Of a stretch of DNA of 64,000 nucleotides, positions 9,329 through 20,440 are shown piece after piece. The stretch is from Leishmania mexicana MHOM/GT/2001/U1103. Lineage: Eukaryota > Euglenozoa > Kinetoplastea > Trypanosomatida > Trypanosomatidae. The notes beneath the pieces were generated by a model. The model searched no databases. It had not been told where the DNA came from and saw only the letters and a list, made by a program, of their open reading frames with translations. The first letter of the stretch is position 1. Every line of letters begins with the position of its first letter. Location of the stretch: the NCBI RefSeq assembly GCF_000234665.1, contig NC_018324.1:3117688-3181687 (forward strand), written 5' to 3'. The translations under genes were made by a program, and so were the position numbers.

Positions 9329-11869
9329 TGCAGCCGCAATGACGTCGTCTAGTCGGCCCCGTTGGTTTTACGCTATCTGAGGTGATTGGCACCCTGGTGG
9401 ACACGAATGCCCGACTGACGAGGAGGGTGAGTTCACGTTTCTTTTTTTCTTTTCCATGTGAGTGCAATATCCTGACGCAGTGCTCTCGGTCTCCACGAAT
9501 CTTTACCGCGGAGCAAGCACACCCAGATATTACCGGGCCACACACAAGTTGTTGGTCTCTCTTGCTTGGCGGTGAAACGGGTGGAGAACCGGGTATTGAC
9601 TGTAATTGCCTATTAAGTTCTTTTTACGTGTTTCCATTCTTCACCTTCCATCTACACCACCCTCTGTAGGGTTATATGCTCTCTTTCTTATTCTCCCGTG
9701 TGTGTGGGGAGGGGGGACTACACGCTTCGCCGTAGAAACTCCTTACCTTTGGACTGTCGTGAAGGTGCACCCCACCTTGTGTCCCTTGGATGTCTGACGC
9801 CGTCTTAAGGTGCAGAGATGTGCACCGACCCACACTCATTTTCTGCTTGCCTTTGATACCCACATCTATATATATATATATACACCTCTCTCTGAGCTAC
9901 CTCCGTATCAAAATTTGTCCTTTTTTTCTTTCCATTTTTTCGTCTGTCCAAGGGACCCACTGGCGCAACAACCTCAGCAGCAGCGCGAGCTGCAAGAACG
10001 ATCCCCGTTGTGGTTCTGTGCTACTCTTTTCTTTCCTGGTCCTCCGCCCACACATACACTTTCCCATTCCCCCACTTCTCTTACCCCTTCAGTCCCATTC
10101 TCTGCCGAGTGCGTGCACGTAAATGTCCGCACTGTTTGCTTTCTCTTCTTCTTTTCCAGTGTAAGCAGAGAACACGAAAATAAGGTACTCCGTAACCCCT
10201 TCCCTTGCCGACCTCTCCCGATCCTTCCTCTGATGCATTGCGAAGCGCATTCGAGGATGACTATTCATATTCGCCGGTTTGTTTCTTCCTGTCTTGCTGA
10301 CTGTTGTTTTCTGGGGGGAGTAACGGTGTATGTGTCACAAGAAAAGGAACTGCGGCGAAGACTCCTACGACTACCCCAATGTCGCTCTCCTTTTGTTCTT
10401 TCACGCACACCCACAGACATCCCCCATCCCTTTCGCTCTCTCCTTCATGGCACCGCCAAAATTTCGATCATTTTCAATTGCCAGTTGAGACCTTTTTGTG
10501 TGTGTGTGTGTTCCTCCTCTCGGGGGAGGGGGGCGCATGCACCACACCATGCAGGCTCTCTTCTGTGTTGCTTAATTGCTTATGCTCTTCCTTCTTTGGT
10601 TGTATGTGTGGTTGCCTTTCTCCCTCCCCCCTTCCCTTTCCATGAGGTCAGCTTAGTAAAAACGAGGGGGTGGAGGGCTTGACCACGAGCGAGCATGGAC
10701 ACAAACGTCACGTTACGTTTTTGCCCCTTTGTGCAATAACACACACGCATCCGTATACCTCTCCGGTGCCAAGATCCACTTCCCATATTTCTCTTCTTCT
10801 GTTGAGTTTATACACCTCGCATGCGATCTTTTCCTTCTTGTTCTCTTGTGCCTGCACCTCTGCTCGTTTGTGCATGTGCATGTGTGTGTGTGTGGTCTTT
10901 TATTTTGTGCTACTAGCTTCCTCTTCCTTTGAGGGAGTACGAAAAATTCACCGGGATGGACTCGTCTTCGTCTGGATGTTTCTTGCCCTTTGCCCCTCTT
11001 CACGTCGTCGTTGCTCTCACTTTTCTTTTTATACGTATATGTGTGCGTGTGCATCTCTGTGTGTGGGTCCGCTTGCTTTGTGCTCACTCGCCTCTGCTCT
11101 AATCTTGTGTTGTGCCAAAATCTGAGTGAAAACAGAGAAGCCATCGCTTCGCGCGTGGTGTGCTTTATCCTTTGTTTCCTCGCTTCTGCGGGTCTACGCA
11201 GTCGAAGTGTTTTCTGCGCGTGTGTGTGTCCCCTAGCGATACTGTATCTTAATCGTGGGTGTGGCAAAAGAGAGAAAAAAGGGGGAGAGGAGAGGGGCTG
11301 TCCATCATGGAAAGAATGACGGTGGGGACGTTGGGTTTCTTTGTTGGTGTACTCTCGTCTCCATGCGATATGGGAAATGGCGATGCGGCGACACTCACAA
11401 TGATGCGCGTAGATTTTGTTTGCCGCCTCCGATAGTCTGTGGGTCACAACTTCAATGTGAAGGGAGAATCGGTGTCCCTCCTCTCGCTTGTCTGTGCAGA
11501 TCTGAGTGCAGTGGAGGCAATGCTGGGATGCGACATGTCGCTTACGTACATTCTCCTCCACACAATCACCGAAGTACTTGCACACAGACATCCACACAGG
11601 TTCGACTATAACCACACGGCGATGTCTCCCCGTCTCGTCCAAAAGCGCTATAGCGCACAGCCATTGTTATTTGTTGTTCGCCGTCTCTCTTCCCCGTAGT
11701 TTATTTCTCTGCTGGTGTGACGCCCCCTCCCCCCCTCCCCCCACCTCACACATCAAACTGCCACCGGGCCTTTAACGTAATATGATGATAGCGAGATAGG
11801 GGAAAGGCTTTTTTGTGTGTGTGTGTGTTCTTTCGACGTGAGTCCATGTCTGTGTCATACATCACGAGG
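9329..11869 (+). other. Gene-free intergenic stretch
   Basis: No convincing gene is seen on either strand. The sequence is pyrimidine- and GT-rich low complexity with a short TA microsatellite at 9867-9882. Open frames of about 290-310 codons (9810-10682 forward, 10713-11642 reverse) have the biased composition of these tracts and no recognisable domain. Confidence 0.5.
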
Positions 11870-12155
11870 TCCAGCCCCACTCAACACCGCGCTAGAACAA
11901 TGCGCCGGCACAGCCGTCGGAGAGCACGACCCCTGCCTCAGGCCCTACCCACACAACTCTCGCTCCGCAGGCCTCCTCCCCGCCGCTTCCCGCATCATGC
12001 CGGTCGCTGGGTGGGGTGAACTCAAGCCACACTGACGCACCGCCCATTATATATGGATGGCACAGGCGTGTTCACTGCCGGGGATCGCTCTGACCCTCCC
12101 TACCCCGTAGCTGCTGGACCCTGAGATACGCCTCGCGGAGGTGTCCACTGTCAAA
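11870..12155 (-). mobile_element. Decayed antisense SIDER-like element
   Basis: The reverse complement of the repeat at 43258-43711 can be followed here with many substitutions and indels. The block around 11985-12005 (GCATCATGCCGGTC) matches the repeat's middle. The stretch 12023-12080 matches the part reading, in sense, CGTCAGCGTGGCTCGAGCG plus its flanks. The end near 12122-12150 matches the repeat's beginning (GATACGC then GGTGTCCAC). It is much more degenerate than the sense copies, so it is an old insertion or relic. Confidence 0.55.
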
Positions 12156-13863
12156 CAGGGTGCGGAACAAGCTGCACAAACGAACCCAAATACAAAAAAA
12201 ACGATGTGGAGGAATATGGGAATGTTCTTCGTGGCCAGGGCCCCGATCAGCTGCTTCTGCACACACGTATGACCCTTCATTCAGACGCGTAAGGGGCGAT
12301 GCGCACCAGCGGCGGTACCCAGCACCTAGGCGCGTCCCTCTTTCTTCCTCTACACCGCTGCGAAGCAAGCTAGGCGTACCAGAACGAGTACCAAAACCCA
12401 ATGGCGGGCAATGCATCATCGTCCCTTACCTTTTTTCCCCTTTGTTCCTTGCCTGTTTGTTCAGCCTTCCCTGGTGAACACAGGAATGGAAAAGGGTGGC
12501 AATGGTGGCCAAAGTGGGGACAATAACGGCCCTGCGACTGTGTAAACGCCAGGGGCGTCTGCACACACGCATATCACATGAATGCCCTCACATAAATGGC
12601 CAACCCAGGCGTGCGGTATCTTTTTTTCCCCTACTCTTCCCCTTCGGCGCCTCACCTATCGACCTGGGGTGCTGGCTTCATTCTTCGCGTGCGAGTGTAC
12701 CCGCTCTCTCGACGACTCTGTTGCTCTTCGTGTTCTTCAGCGGTATGACACCTTTTTTTGCTTTTATTATTTGATGCACGTTTTCTCCTCTCTGCCTGGG
12801 TGGTGTGTGTGTGTCTCGGTGTGCCACCATGCTTGAGTACGTGCCCGCTCACCGTGATGGAACTGCTCTCTCCTCTTTCTTCGCTTCCTCAGGGGGGGGT
12901 GTACGTCAAAAACTTAAGGACAGCGCTAAAAAGGAAAAACTCATAACATGTGCAAGTGCGGGACGTGGGAGGGGCGGCAGTGGTGGCGACTGACGCGGAG
13001 CTTACCCTCCCCTCCACGCCCCAAACACCTACACAGACTCGGTCACGTGAACTTTTTCTCAGCACGTCGTCTCTCGTCGGTGGTGCAACAGCCCCATTTC
13101 TTATTCATGGAAGAGGGAGGCAGGAGTGGATGGCGCAGGATGGAGGGTCGTTGCTTCCGGCCCTCTTTCGCTACAGGGTCTCTTCTGCGGTTTCCTTTTC
13201 AGTCTTGGGGTCACGTGGAGAGAACAAGCCTCACTATGTGAGGACGAAAGAGAGCTGTGAACTTGTGTGTATGTGTGTGTACGAGGTACCTGCCATGCAA
13301 ATACCTTTCTCCTGTGCTTGCAGTATCCTTGGTGTGCGCATTGTGGAAGGACAAGGATGCGAAGCTCCCTGCCGTGGAAGATGAGCGTGCGGGAGCTTCA
13401 GTCTACACCACTCGCCAACCAGCAAGCTTTTTTTTTACTGCAACAAGAGGTGCACGATGAGCTGCCCCACAGTGATGCCTCTTATCACCTTCCACTTGCC
13501 CTCTGCCCCCGTGTCCTTTTCCTATGCGGGGGAGGGTTCGTCCTCACGCATGTCTCCACTATCTCCTTTCCCGGCCAACGGGAAAGATCAACGATCACAA
13601 CGGCGTCCCTCGGAATTCACAAGGTGTCTGGCATCTCTCCCAATGATAACGAAACGCACATTCACCATACGCACTACCGCCACCTCACCTGTCCGACAGT
13701 CTCTCTCCCACACCCCTACGTCTCGACACACAATGCAGAGTTAAACTCGCTTATCAGCATTACGCACACGCGCAGCATACACTCGCCCACTCCTCTTTCT
13801 ACCGCGTTTTTTATTTTCCTCCACCACCATCGAAAACGTACTTTGTCTTCTCTTTGTACCAAC
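12156..13863 (+). other. Gene-free intergenic stretch
   Basis: No gene is recognised. CT-rich tracts (about 12600-12660) and poly-T runs occur. Frames of 100-266 codons have no domain and change composition abruptly, so I treat them as chance frames. Confidence 0.45.
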
Positions 13864-14311
13864 CCCCTCATGACGTGTGGACACCGCTCAGTGTGTCGTA
13901 TCCCACCGGGTCCACTACCGACACACTCGGTGGCGAAGCCGAGCAGCCCCTCTATCCCTGCCAACGCAGAACCACCTCTGGTGCTGACACGGCCAGGTCG
14001 TGGATGGCGTTGCGTTGGAGCGGCCTGCGACAGTGAGACGGTGAACACGTCTGCGCCATCCACATGATGGGCGGAGCGTCAGCGTGGCTCGAGCGTATAT
14101 CATCCCACCCCCGGCCCTCACGCTGCCCACAGCGGTGTGGGGAGCCCTGAGCCACCCGGAGGGGAGGACGCACCAGGCGGGGACCGGCATGATGCGGGGA
14201 GCGGCTGTTAGGCGTGTCTACCCCTGCTTCTCACCACGCGATGCGGAGTCTGTGACGGGTCTGGCTGAGTGGTGTTCAGCGCATGCTCTATTGCAGAATG
14301 GACAAGTTGAA
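13864..14311 (+). mobile_element. SIDER-like short retroposon, copy 1
   Basis: This is one of four near-identical sense-strand copies (about 445 bp) in the window, the others being at 19996, 43258 and 50028. It starts near CCCCTCATGACGTGTGG and ends near TTGCAGAATGG followed by a short A-rich sequence. The element contains two related internal segments about 200 bp apart (around 13889 and 14088), both running GCGT..TATCCCACC-like then GCGGTG/TCGGTG then GAGCC/GAGC. Paired signature segments are a known feature of Leishmania SIDER retroposons. The family name rests on recalled structure, not on a database match. It lies just upstream of the esterase relic. Confidence 0.65.
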
Positions 14312-14434
14312 ACGAGTCTTTTTACGGACCTCATCCGGTGACCGTGTGGTTCGACAAAGCGCATAGACCTCATTCGCTCGACCAGGTGCGAACCACGAAG
14401 AGCTAAGATGTCACTCACGACAGAGATGCGGCGT

Positions 14435-15110
14435 GCACCGTGCACTTCGCCCTGGCGTTTCCGGGAGCCGCATTGGCGCTCATTAGGGCACTGCAAATAA
14501 AGGTGCAGATGTGCGCGTCATCCCCCCATCGGCACGGCTACTGTCGTTCGGTCAACTACATCGATGCTCCGCCCCCGAATATGCAAAGCTGCTGCTTCCC
14601 CATGCGCTATCACACGAAAAGCGGGTCGGTGGCCCAAAGCTACTTCCACTCCTCCGAGACTGGCGCGGTGGAGAACCTTCCTATCTGACGACCTCCCTCG
14701 TACCACGTCAAACAGAGCGACACGACGCTACTCCGTGCCCTGCCTCCAGCACGGCCTCGGCGGAAACGAAAGCGAATAGGTTTATCAGGGCAAGGTGAAC
14801 ATCTCCGACGCCAAAATGACAGAAATGATCATCTTTATGGACAACGGTATGATGTACATCGACGACGACGTACTGGATCCGCCCGGCTACAAAAGGGGAC
14901 TGGACCAGGACGTTATATCGCACATGGATGCTAGTTACCGCACCTTTCTCGACGGCGCCGACCACGCCACCCCTGGGCTCCCCACGAGATCGGCCCAGGC
15001 CACGAGCGTAGCCATGCCGCACCTAGAGTTGCTCTCGGCCGTTGGCGTCTTTTGGGTTTCACTTTGGCAAGCGGACCCCCAGGAGGTGTACGCCAACACG
15101 CTCGGGGAGA
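14435..15110 (+). pseudogene. Decayed esterase-like gene
   Basis: This is a broken homologue of the 8075-9328 gene. A piece encoding TVHFALAFPGAA (about 14435) matches TVHYRFYFPHAS of the intact copy. VNYIDAPPPN (about 14550) matches ANYIDVPPPN. YQGKVN then KMTEMIIFM (about 14782-14838) match QQGKVN and KMTEMIIVM. The segment DQDVISHMDASYRTF (about 14904-14945) matches EDIIPYVDNHYRT. In between are in-frame stops (for example at 14686 and in the tract near 14778), frameshifts and a large deletion of the early-set region. The elbow position reads GLPTRS, so the nucleophile is absent here too. Homology fades at about 15.1 kb, where strange A/C-rich sequence begins. Confidence 0.75.
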
Positions 15111-17590
15111 GCACACCGTCCCCTCGGGGGTTGTTTTTTTTCGTCATCGTCCGCGTGGGCCCCCGCGCTCTCCTATGGCGAGGTCGTGTTCCGCGGGGGC
15201 CCTTTACGGGCGAGCCCAGCGCGCCCCCGCGCCCCCCGGCGGCGCTTGGCCGGGGCCGCAGGAGGAATGGGCGCGGGGCGAGGCCCCCCGCCCCACCCTG
15301 CCAGGAAAACCAGGGGGCGGCGCGGCCCCAAAAAAAAAACGCGCGCCACCAACCCCGCCCAAAGCAAGCGGCCCCAAACAACCCCAGTGCAAAGACCCCA
15401 CCACGGGAAAACCGAGACCCCAAACAACACGCCGGCAGGGCCCGGGGCCCGCTTTGACCTGGCACCCCCCCAAAAAAAAAACGCATAAAAAAAAAACAAG
15501 ACGCCACCCCCCCTTGCCCCCCAGCGCACGAAAAAGGCGCCACGAAGCACCCGCCCCCTCACAAACACACACCGCGGGCAGCGCCTTTTCAACGCGCCTT
15601 TGCCACGAGACCAGCGGCCGACAGCGATCCAAAACAAAACCCTTCGCCTTAATCTACCAAATGCCCTTTTTTTGTGTGGAAAACGGCGATGCGAATCACC
15701 TCTGGCAAACGTCCTTTGGCGACGGCGCCTACCCAGGTCAGGAGGCACGGTGCAAAACAGATGAAGCCGCCAGACGGCAACAAAACACGACCGAGTAGTT
15801 TAACAACGGGCGCACTTAGCCGGCAAGGTTTGCAATTTGGACAAAAATGCGGCCAAACACCGGCCCCGGCACGGAAGCCTCTGGCCCCCACGAAAAAAAA
15901 ACAGACGCGAGGCGCCCGTGGAAACGTTGTTTACCCCACCGATATCGTCCACAAGGAAAACCAAGGCACCAGAAAGTCTCCGCAAAAAGACTGGAGAGTG
16001 CCCTGGTGGCGCCGTGGGGGCGCGACAACTTTTCTCTTGGGCACGGGGAATTCCGCGAGGCCGCGGGCGCGGCACAAGCGCGCCCAATGCCCGCGACCCC
16101 CCCTGGAATCCAAAATCCCCATCACCCCGAAAGCGGAAAGCACAACCAAAGCCCCGCACAAAAAACGCCAAATTCGCAGACGATTGGGTTGCCGCCTTTC
16201 TCTTGAGCGCGTTTTTCGGGCTCCCCACGCCGCGAAATAAAACGTGCGGATAAATACCCGGGGGTTTCCGGCACCCACAGCCCCCCCCCCCCACGGCCCC
16301 CCTAAAGAACAGAGACCCCACCTGGCACTACGGAAGGTGGCCAAACCACCGGGACGCGGGGGAGTCGCCACCTGCCTTAAAACAGGGCCCGGGGATTACC
16401 AAGCCCGCTGCGTGTAAATTAATTTGGCTGCTTTAATAGTGTTTATGAAAAATTCTCAAAGAGAAAGCGGGGTTGAATCAGGAATCGTTCCAACCGCAGC
16501 TGCGGCAAATTGGGCACCGGAGGCCCAACGTGCTGATGCGTGCGTCTTCAAAAACATCAATACGAAGGGAAGAGTGTGGTGGCCTTATTGGTGCCAAATG
16601 GCGTCGCTACTTTCACCCCCATTTTTGCAGAAGTCCGCGTTTGGCAATTGGGGTGAGAGAACCCGCTAAAGTAATTGGTATTCAAGGAAATGCCCGTTGA
16701 AAACCAAGGCGCGCACTGAAAAGTCTCATATTTGCCACGACGGTGTTTACAGTAAGGGATGTGTTTCCTCTTTTTCACTTGATGCAACCCAATAACCAAT
16801 GTGCGGGGGGGGGCGAATCAGACCGGCATATGAAAAAATAGGTCTTGACTTTTGTCTTGCTTTTTGCTTTGGTCATTCGGGGGTTCGGGGCACTCTCTGA
16901 TGATTTTGGCGGTGTGACTCTCAGAATTCTCGCAAAAGATGGCCTTTTCACGTGAGTTCAAATTCGCGCACATTGTAATATAATAACAAGAATTGGCGCT
17001 TTGTGGCAGCAAAAGCGTTCCCCATGTGGGTTTTTTGGTTGCTGAGGAGCTGGGTGCTGACAGATAACCGCGAGTGTTTTTCTTTTTGCTTTCATAATGC
17101 GCAGTTTTTCTGTGACACTTTTTTTATGTTTAGCGGAAGCCGAATGGTTGGCGGTTTGTCGCGTTGAACCCCCTTTCGCCGCAGAAATAATGCTCTTTCA
17201 TACCCAAAACTTCTCGGATTTGGGGTCTGTTTTCGCCCATCGGGGCCCCAAGGCCGCAAGCGCCAAACCGAACCCGTCAAAATGCCGGCTTACTTAATTT
17301 GTTGAAACGCAGACGATGCACAACCTTCCCGAACGCAAGAAAATGCTTTTCCGTCTCCTGAAATAAGGGGCAGATGGTGTGCGATAATTTTTCACTGTTT
17401 TGTTCGCACGGCCTTTGTTTTATCCACGGACCTGTGGAAACCTACCTCGGCAAACTTCCAATGTGAGGACTTTCGTGGGTTTGGGTATTTCCTCTCTGTT
17501 TCTGGGGGTTTTTTTCTGCGGACTGTGTGGCCTTACCGGGGGTTTTCCGCCAACAGAAGTGTGGCTGATTGGCTTCTTTTTTAAGTGATT
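15111..17590. other. Compositionally aberrant block, probably low-quality assembly
   Basis: No gene can be supported. From about 15.13 to 16.40 kb the + strand is strikingly rich in A and C with homopolymers (A8-A10 and C7-C10). From about 16.4 to 17.6 kb it is rich in G and T with long T and G runs. Neither half resembles the pyrimidine-rich intergenic DNA elsewhere in the window. The mirror-image bias is what two poor-quality read tails meeting head-on would give. Confidence 0.5.
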
Positions 17591-17880
17591 GTTCTGTCGC
17601 TGAGCGTGCGCTGAACACCACTCGGCCAGGCCCGTCACAGGCTCCGCGTCGCCTGGCGGCGGTGGGATTTGGCGCGTGCTTGGGGGTTGCGCTGGCCTAG
17701 CCACCGGGGGGAACGGGCCGTGCCCTAAACCCCGCCAGCCCATCTCTTGCCCCGCAGGCGTTCACACGCCTTTCTTGGCAGCGAAGACCGGGGGTGGGAT
17801 ATACGCACGCGTCTCCCTGTCGCAGGTTTCTCCAACGCAACGTCATCCAAGATCCGGCCGCTGACATCAGCAGCGGTGCG
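17591..17880 (-). mobile_element. Decayed antisense SIDER-like element
   Basis: The reverse complement of the repeat matches in patches. 17603-17652 corresponds to the repeat's last 60 bases (GCGCTGAACACCACTC). 17789-17809 corresponds to GGGGGTGGGAT-ATACGC. 17813-17865 corresponds to the segment around CGCAACG-CATCCA. Pieces between are deleted or altered. It is antisense to the transcription unit, unlike the four well-preserved copies. Confidence 0.55.
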
Positions 17881-19995
17881 TCTCTCTGACGTCCCGAAAT
17901 GACTCGGCACGTTTCGCTTTTGCCCCGATTGGGGCCTCGGTGGTGGCAGAGGGGGGGTCGCAACGGGGCAGATGCCATGTTTTGTGGTGTATCTTGAGTG
18001 CCCTCTTTCACGGGCTGTGCGAGCCTGAGGGTAAATGGATCTAGGTGAAGGCAGCGGGGTTTTTATTTGCGACGGAGGATCGCCATGCAGGAGAGCACGG
18101 CGAGGTGAATCTAGCGGGTGTGCTGGTGCACGTGTACTGGTCTCGAAAGCGGTGATCGGAGAAAGGGCCTGAAGTGAAGCTGTCCCTGGAGAGACCCCTT
18201 CGTGCACGCTCTTGTCGCTTGGAGCGGGAAAGCCGGATGGTTTGTGTGAACTGAAGATCAGGCCGACGGAGAGGGTGGAGGTGGTGGTCGGGGGAAACGC
18301 AGAGAGGGATAGCGTGGTCTCACACCGCCGATAACAGTCATGTGTGCGGGCTGTTTTGAAAGGGTGATGCAAGTAAAAAACGGAGAGAGTGTCTGGATGC
18401 TGACTGCGTGAGTTGTAGTTTCAGCCGTGAAAGCTGCATAGCGGTGTAACTTAGTGCCCCACTTGCTATGGAAAGAGAATTTCTTCCCCTTCAACTTCCT
18501 GTACAGGTCTTTTTTTTTCGCAGACAAAGTTTCACGTGGTGCTTCCACTGAAGCACAAAAATTTCCATGAAGCGATTCGGTGACTGAACGGAAGCATATA
18601 TATATATATATATTGTGTGGAGTGTGTGCTCTGCCCGTATTCGTCTACAGTGCTGCAGTGTAGATTTACAACCGGATTTTTATCAACTCCCTGTAAGGCA
18701 GCGATTTTTCAGCATGATGACGCAAATTTTTGACCTGGCGCCGACTGGCTCAAATTGAGAAGCGGTTCAGTTTGAATAACAGATTTCATGAGAAAGAGAC
18801 TTGTTTATCGAAACAACTTCTGCCTCTCGAGTCGCTTTTTCCTGACTCTTGAGTAAGTGTTTGCTCTCTATTTATTTACTTCAATACATGAGGTAAAATG
18901 CGCGGACGGAGAAAAAACAGCTGCGCGTTGGACAGTGAAGTCAACTTGTGGATATGGCGGGACTGCGTCTACATCAATACACAACATTGGAAAAAAAAAA
19001 CAGTCGACCTAAAGGATCTTCAGTCTGGGTCAGTGATTGTTTCTTGTGCGGAGTGCTACTTGTAAGGCGAACAGGAAGACTGGCTGTAGTGCGTTCCGAT
19101 TTTCTTGCACTCTTGTTCCCGCACTTTCGTGTTCTCATTGAATACTTAGGTTTATTCATCGTTTTGATCTTTTACGCCACATTCTCTGGTCCTCATAGAG
19201 GACTGGAAGGGGATCATAGCTGTGAAGCAACGAAGATCTCAACTCTTATTTTGCAATTCAAACAAGGCGCGCACGTTTTCTTTTTCAGTAGATATAACAA
19301 TGGTACGTTTTCGGACTGCATTCAAAACACGACTTCTCGAAAGGTGTTTCCAATTTTTTAAGCGGGGCTGGGCAAGCTCGGTGTAGATTTTTTTTCTTTT
19401 CTCCAGCGTTTTGCCGGGGATCGTGAATTACTTGTTTTTTTTCTCGAGTTTCCCGATTGGTGACTGGGACCATTTATTGGCAAGGTGTAGAAACAACCCT
19501 TAAATTCCACACGGTTTGAGTTTTAAGCTTGATCGTGTTTTTTTTTTTGGTTGTTAAGGTCTTGTGCTGCCAGGCACTACCCCTCGACTTCTTCAACTTC
19601 ATCAATATAGAGGATTTCTTTTTCCACTTTTATTACATTACACGATGCACTTCCCGTTAAGTGATCAAAGTTGTGTTTAGTAATTGTTCGTCTCTCACTC
19701 AATTTGGTAAAGCAGCTGCGCCTTGCAGCGGGGTCACCAAGATTTGAAAGTTGTTGCATGACTAGAAATACGAGAAAATCTTTTATTAATCGTGTTTGGT
19801 TTTCGGCTTTTTCCAATAGTGAGAAGCTGAGCAAATCTTGCAAATAGAGAAGTCGAAAAAAGTTTCTTTTTGAATCACAAGCCTTGAAGATCGTTGTTTT
19901 CCTTGACATTATTTTACTTTAAAACATAAATGCTGAAAACAATGCTCGTTTACACCCACTTAACCTAAATTTTTTTTCTGTGTGATGCACTGCAT
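17881..19995. other. AT-enriched, gene-poor segment
   Basis: From 17.9 to about 18.55 kb the + strand is purine/G-rich, the opposite of normal intergenic DNA here, as if inverted. From there to about 19.99 kb it is AT-rich with a TA microsatellite at 18596-18612. No recognised gene is present. One antisense open frame (19577-19909) is listed separately. Confidence 0.45.
19577..19909 (-). CDS. Doubtful antisense ORF, 110 aa, AT-rich codons
   Basis: I do not recognise this frame and cannot confirm that it is a gene. It is an uninterrupted 110-codon frame in AT-rich DNA, where stops should be frequent. The predicted peptide is balanced rather than low-complexity: a hydrophobic helix-like stretch at about residues 35-55, a basic centre, and an acidic C-terminus (EVEEVEG). 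The codons are AT-rich, quite unlike the GC-rich codons of every accepted gene in this window. It runs against the direction of transcription. It could be a chance frame, a relic, or foreign or misassembled sequence. Confidence 0.15.
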   Translation of the reverse strand: MSRKTTIFKACDSKRNFFRLLYLQDLLSFSLLEKAENQTRLIKDFLVFLVMQQLSNLGDPAARRSCFTKLSERRTITKHNFDHLTGSASCNVIKVEKEILYIDEVEEVEG

Positions 19996-20440
19996 CCATC
20001 ACGACGGGGACACTGCTCAATGCGTCGTATCCCACCGGGTCCACTACCGACACACTCGGTAGTGAAGCCGAGCAGCCCCTCTATCCCTGCCAACGCAGAA
20101 CCACCTCTGGTGCTGACACGGCCAGGTCGTGGATGGCGTTGCGTTGGAGCGGCCTGCGACAGTGAGACGGTGAACACGTCTGCGCCATCCACATGATGGG
20201 CGGAGCGTCAGCGTGGCTCGAGCGTATATCATCCCACCCCCGGCCCTCACGCTGCCCACAGCGGTGTGGGGAGGCCTGAGCCACCCCGAGGGGAGGACGC
20301 ACCAGGCGGCGACCGGTATGATGCGGGGAGCGGCTGTTAGGCGTGTCTACCCCTGCTTCTCACCACGCGATGCGGAGTCTGTGACAGGTCTGGCTGAGTG
20401 GTGTTCAGCGCATGCTCTATTGCAGAATGGGCGCGTTGAA
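19996..20440 (+). mobile_element. SIDER-like short retroposon, copy 2
   Basis: This sense copy is nearly identical to copies 1, 3 and 4 from GGTCCACTACCGACACAC onward. The first 25 bases are slightly diverged (ACGACGGGGACACTG instead of the usual ATGACGTGTGGACACCG). It ends near GCAGAATGGGCGCGTTGAAAA. It sits alone in the AT-rich island, far from any intact gene. Confidence 0.65.

Noticed and set aside
9810..11642. Open frames of about 290-310 codons in the 9.3-13.9 kb gap
   Set aside because: Composition follows CT/GT simple sequence, and there is no domain or coding-like codon use.
13915..14190. Recurrent 60-115-codon frames inside every SIDER-like copy
   Set aside because: They are present only because the repeats are near-identical. 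SIDERs are non-coding and no protein family is recognised.
15042..16371. Several 100-250-codon frames at 15.0-16.4 kb
   Set aside because: They lie in the homopolymer-rich, probably poor-quality block. The translations are Pro/Lys/Arg/Gly low complexity on both strands.
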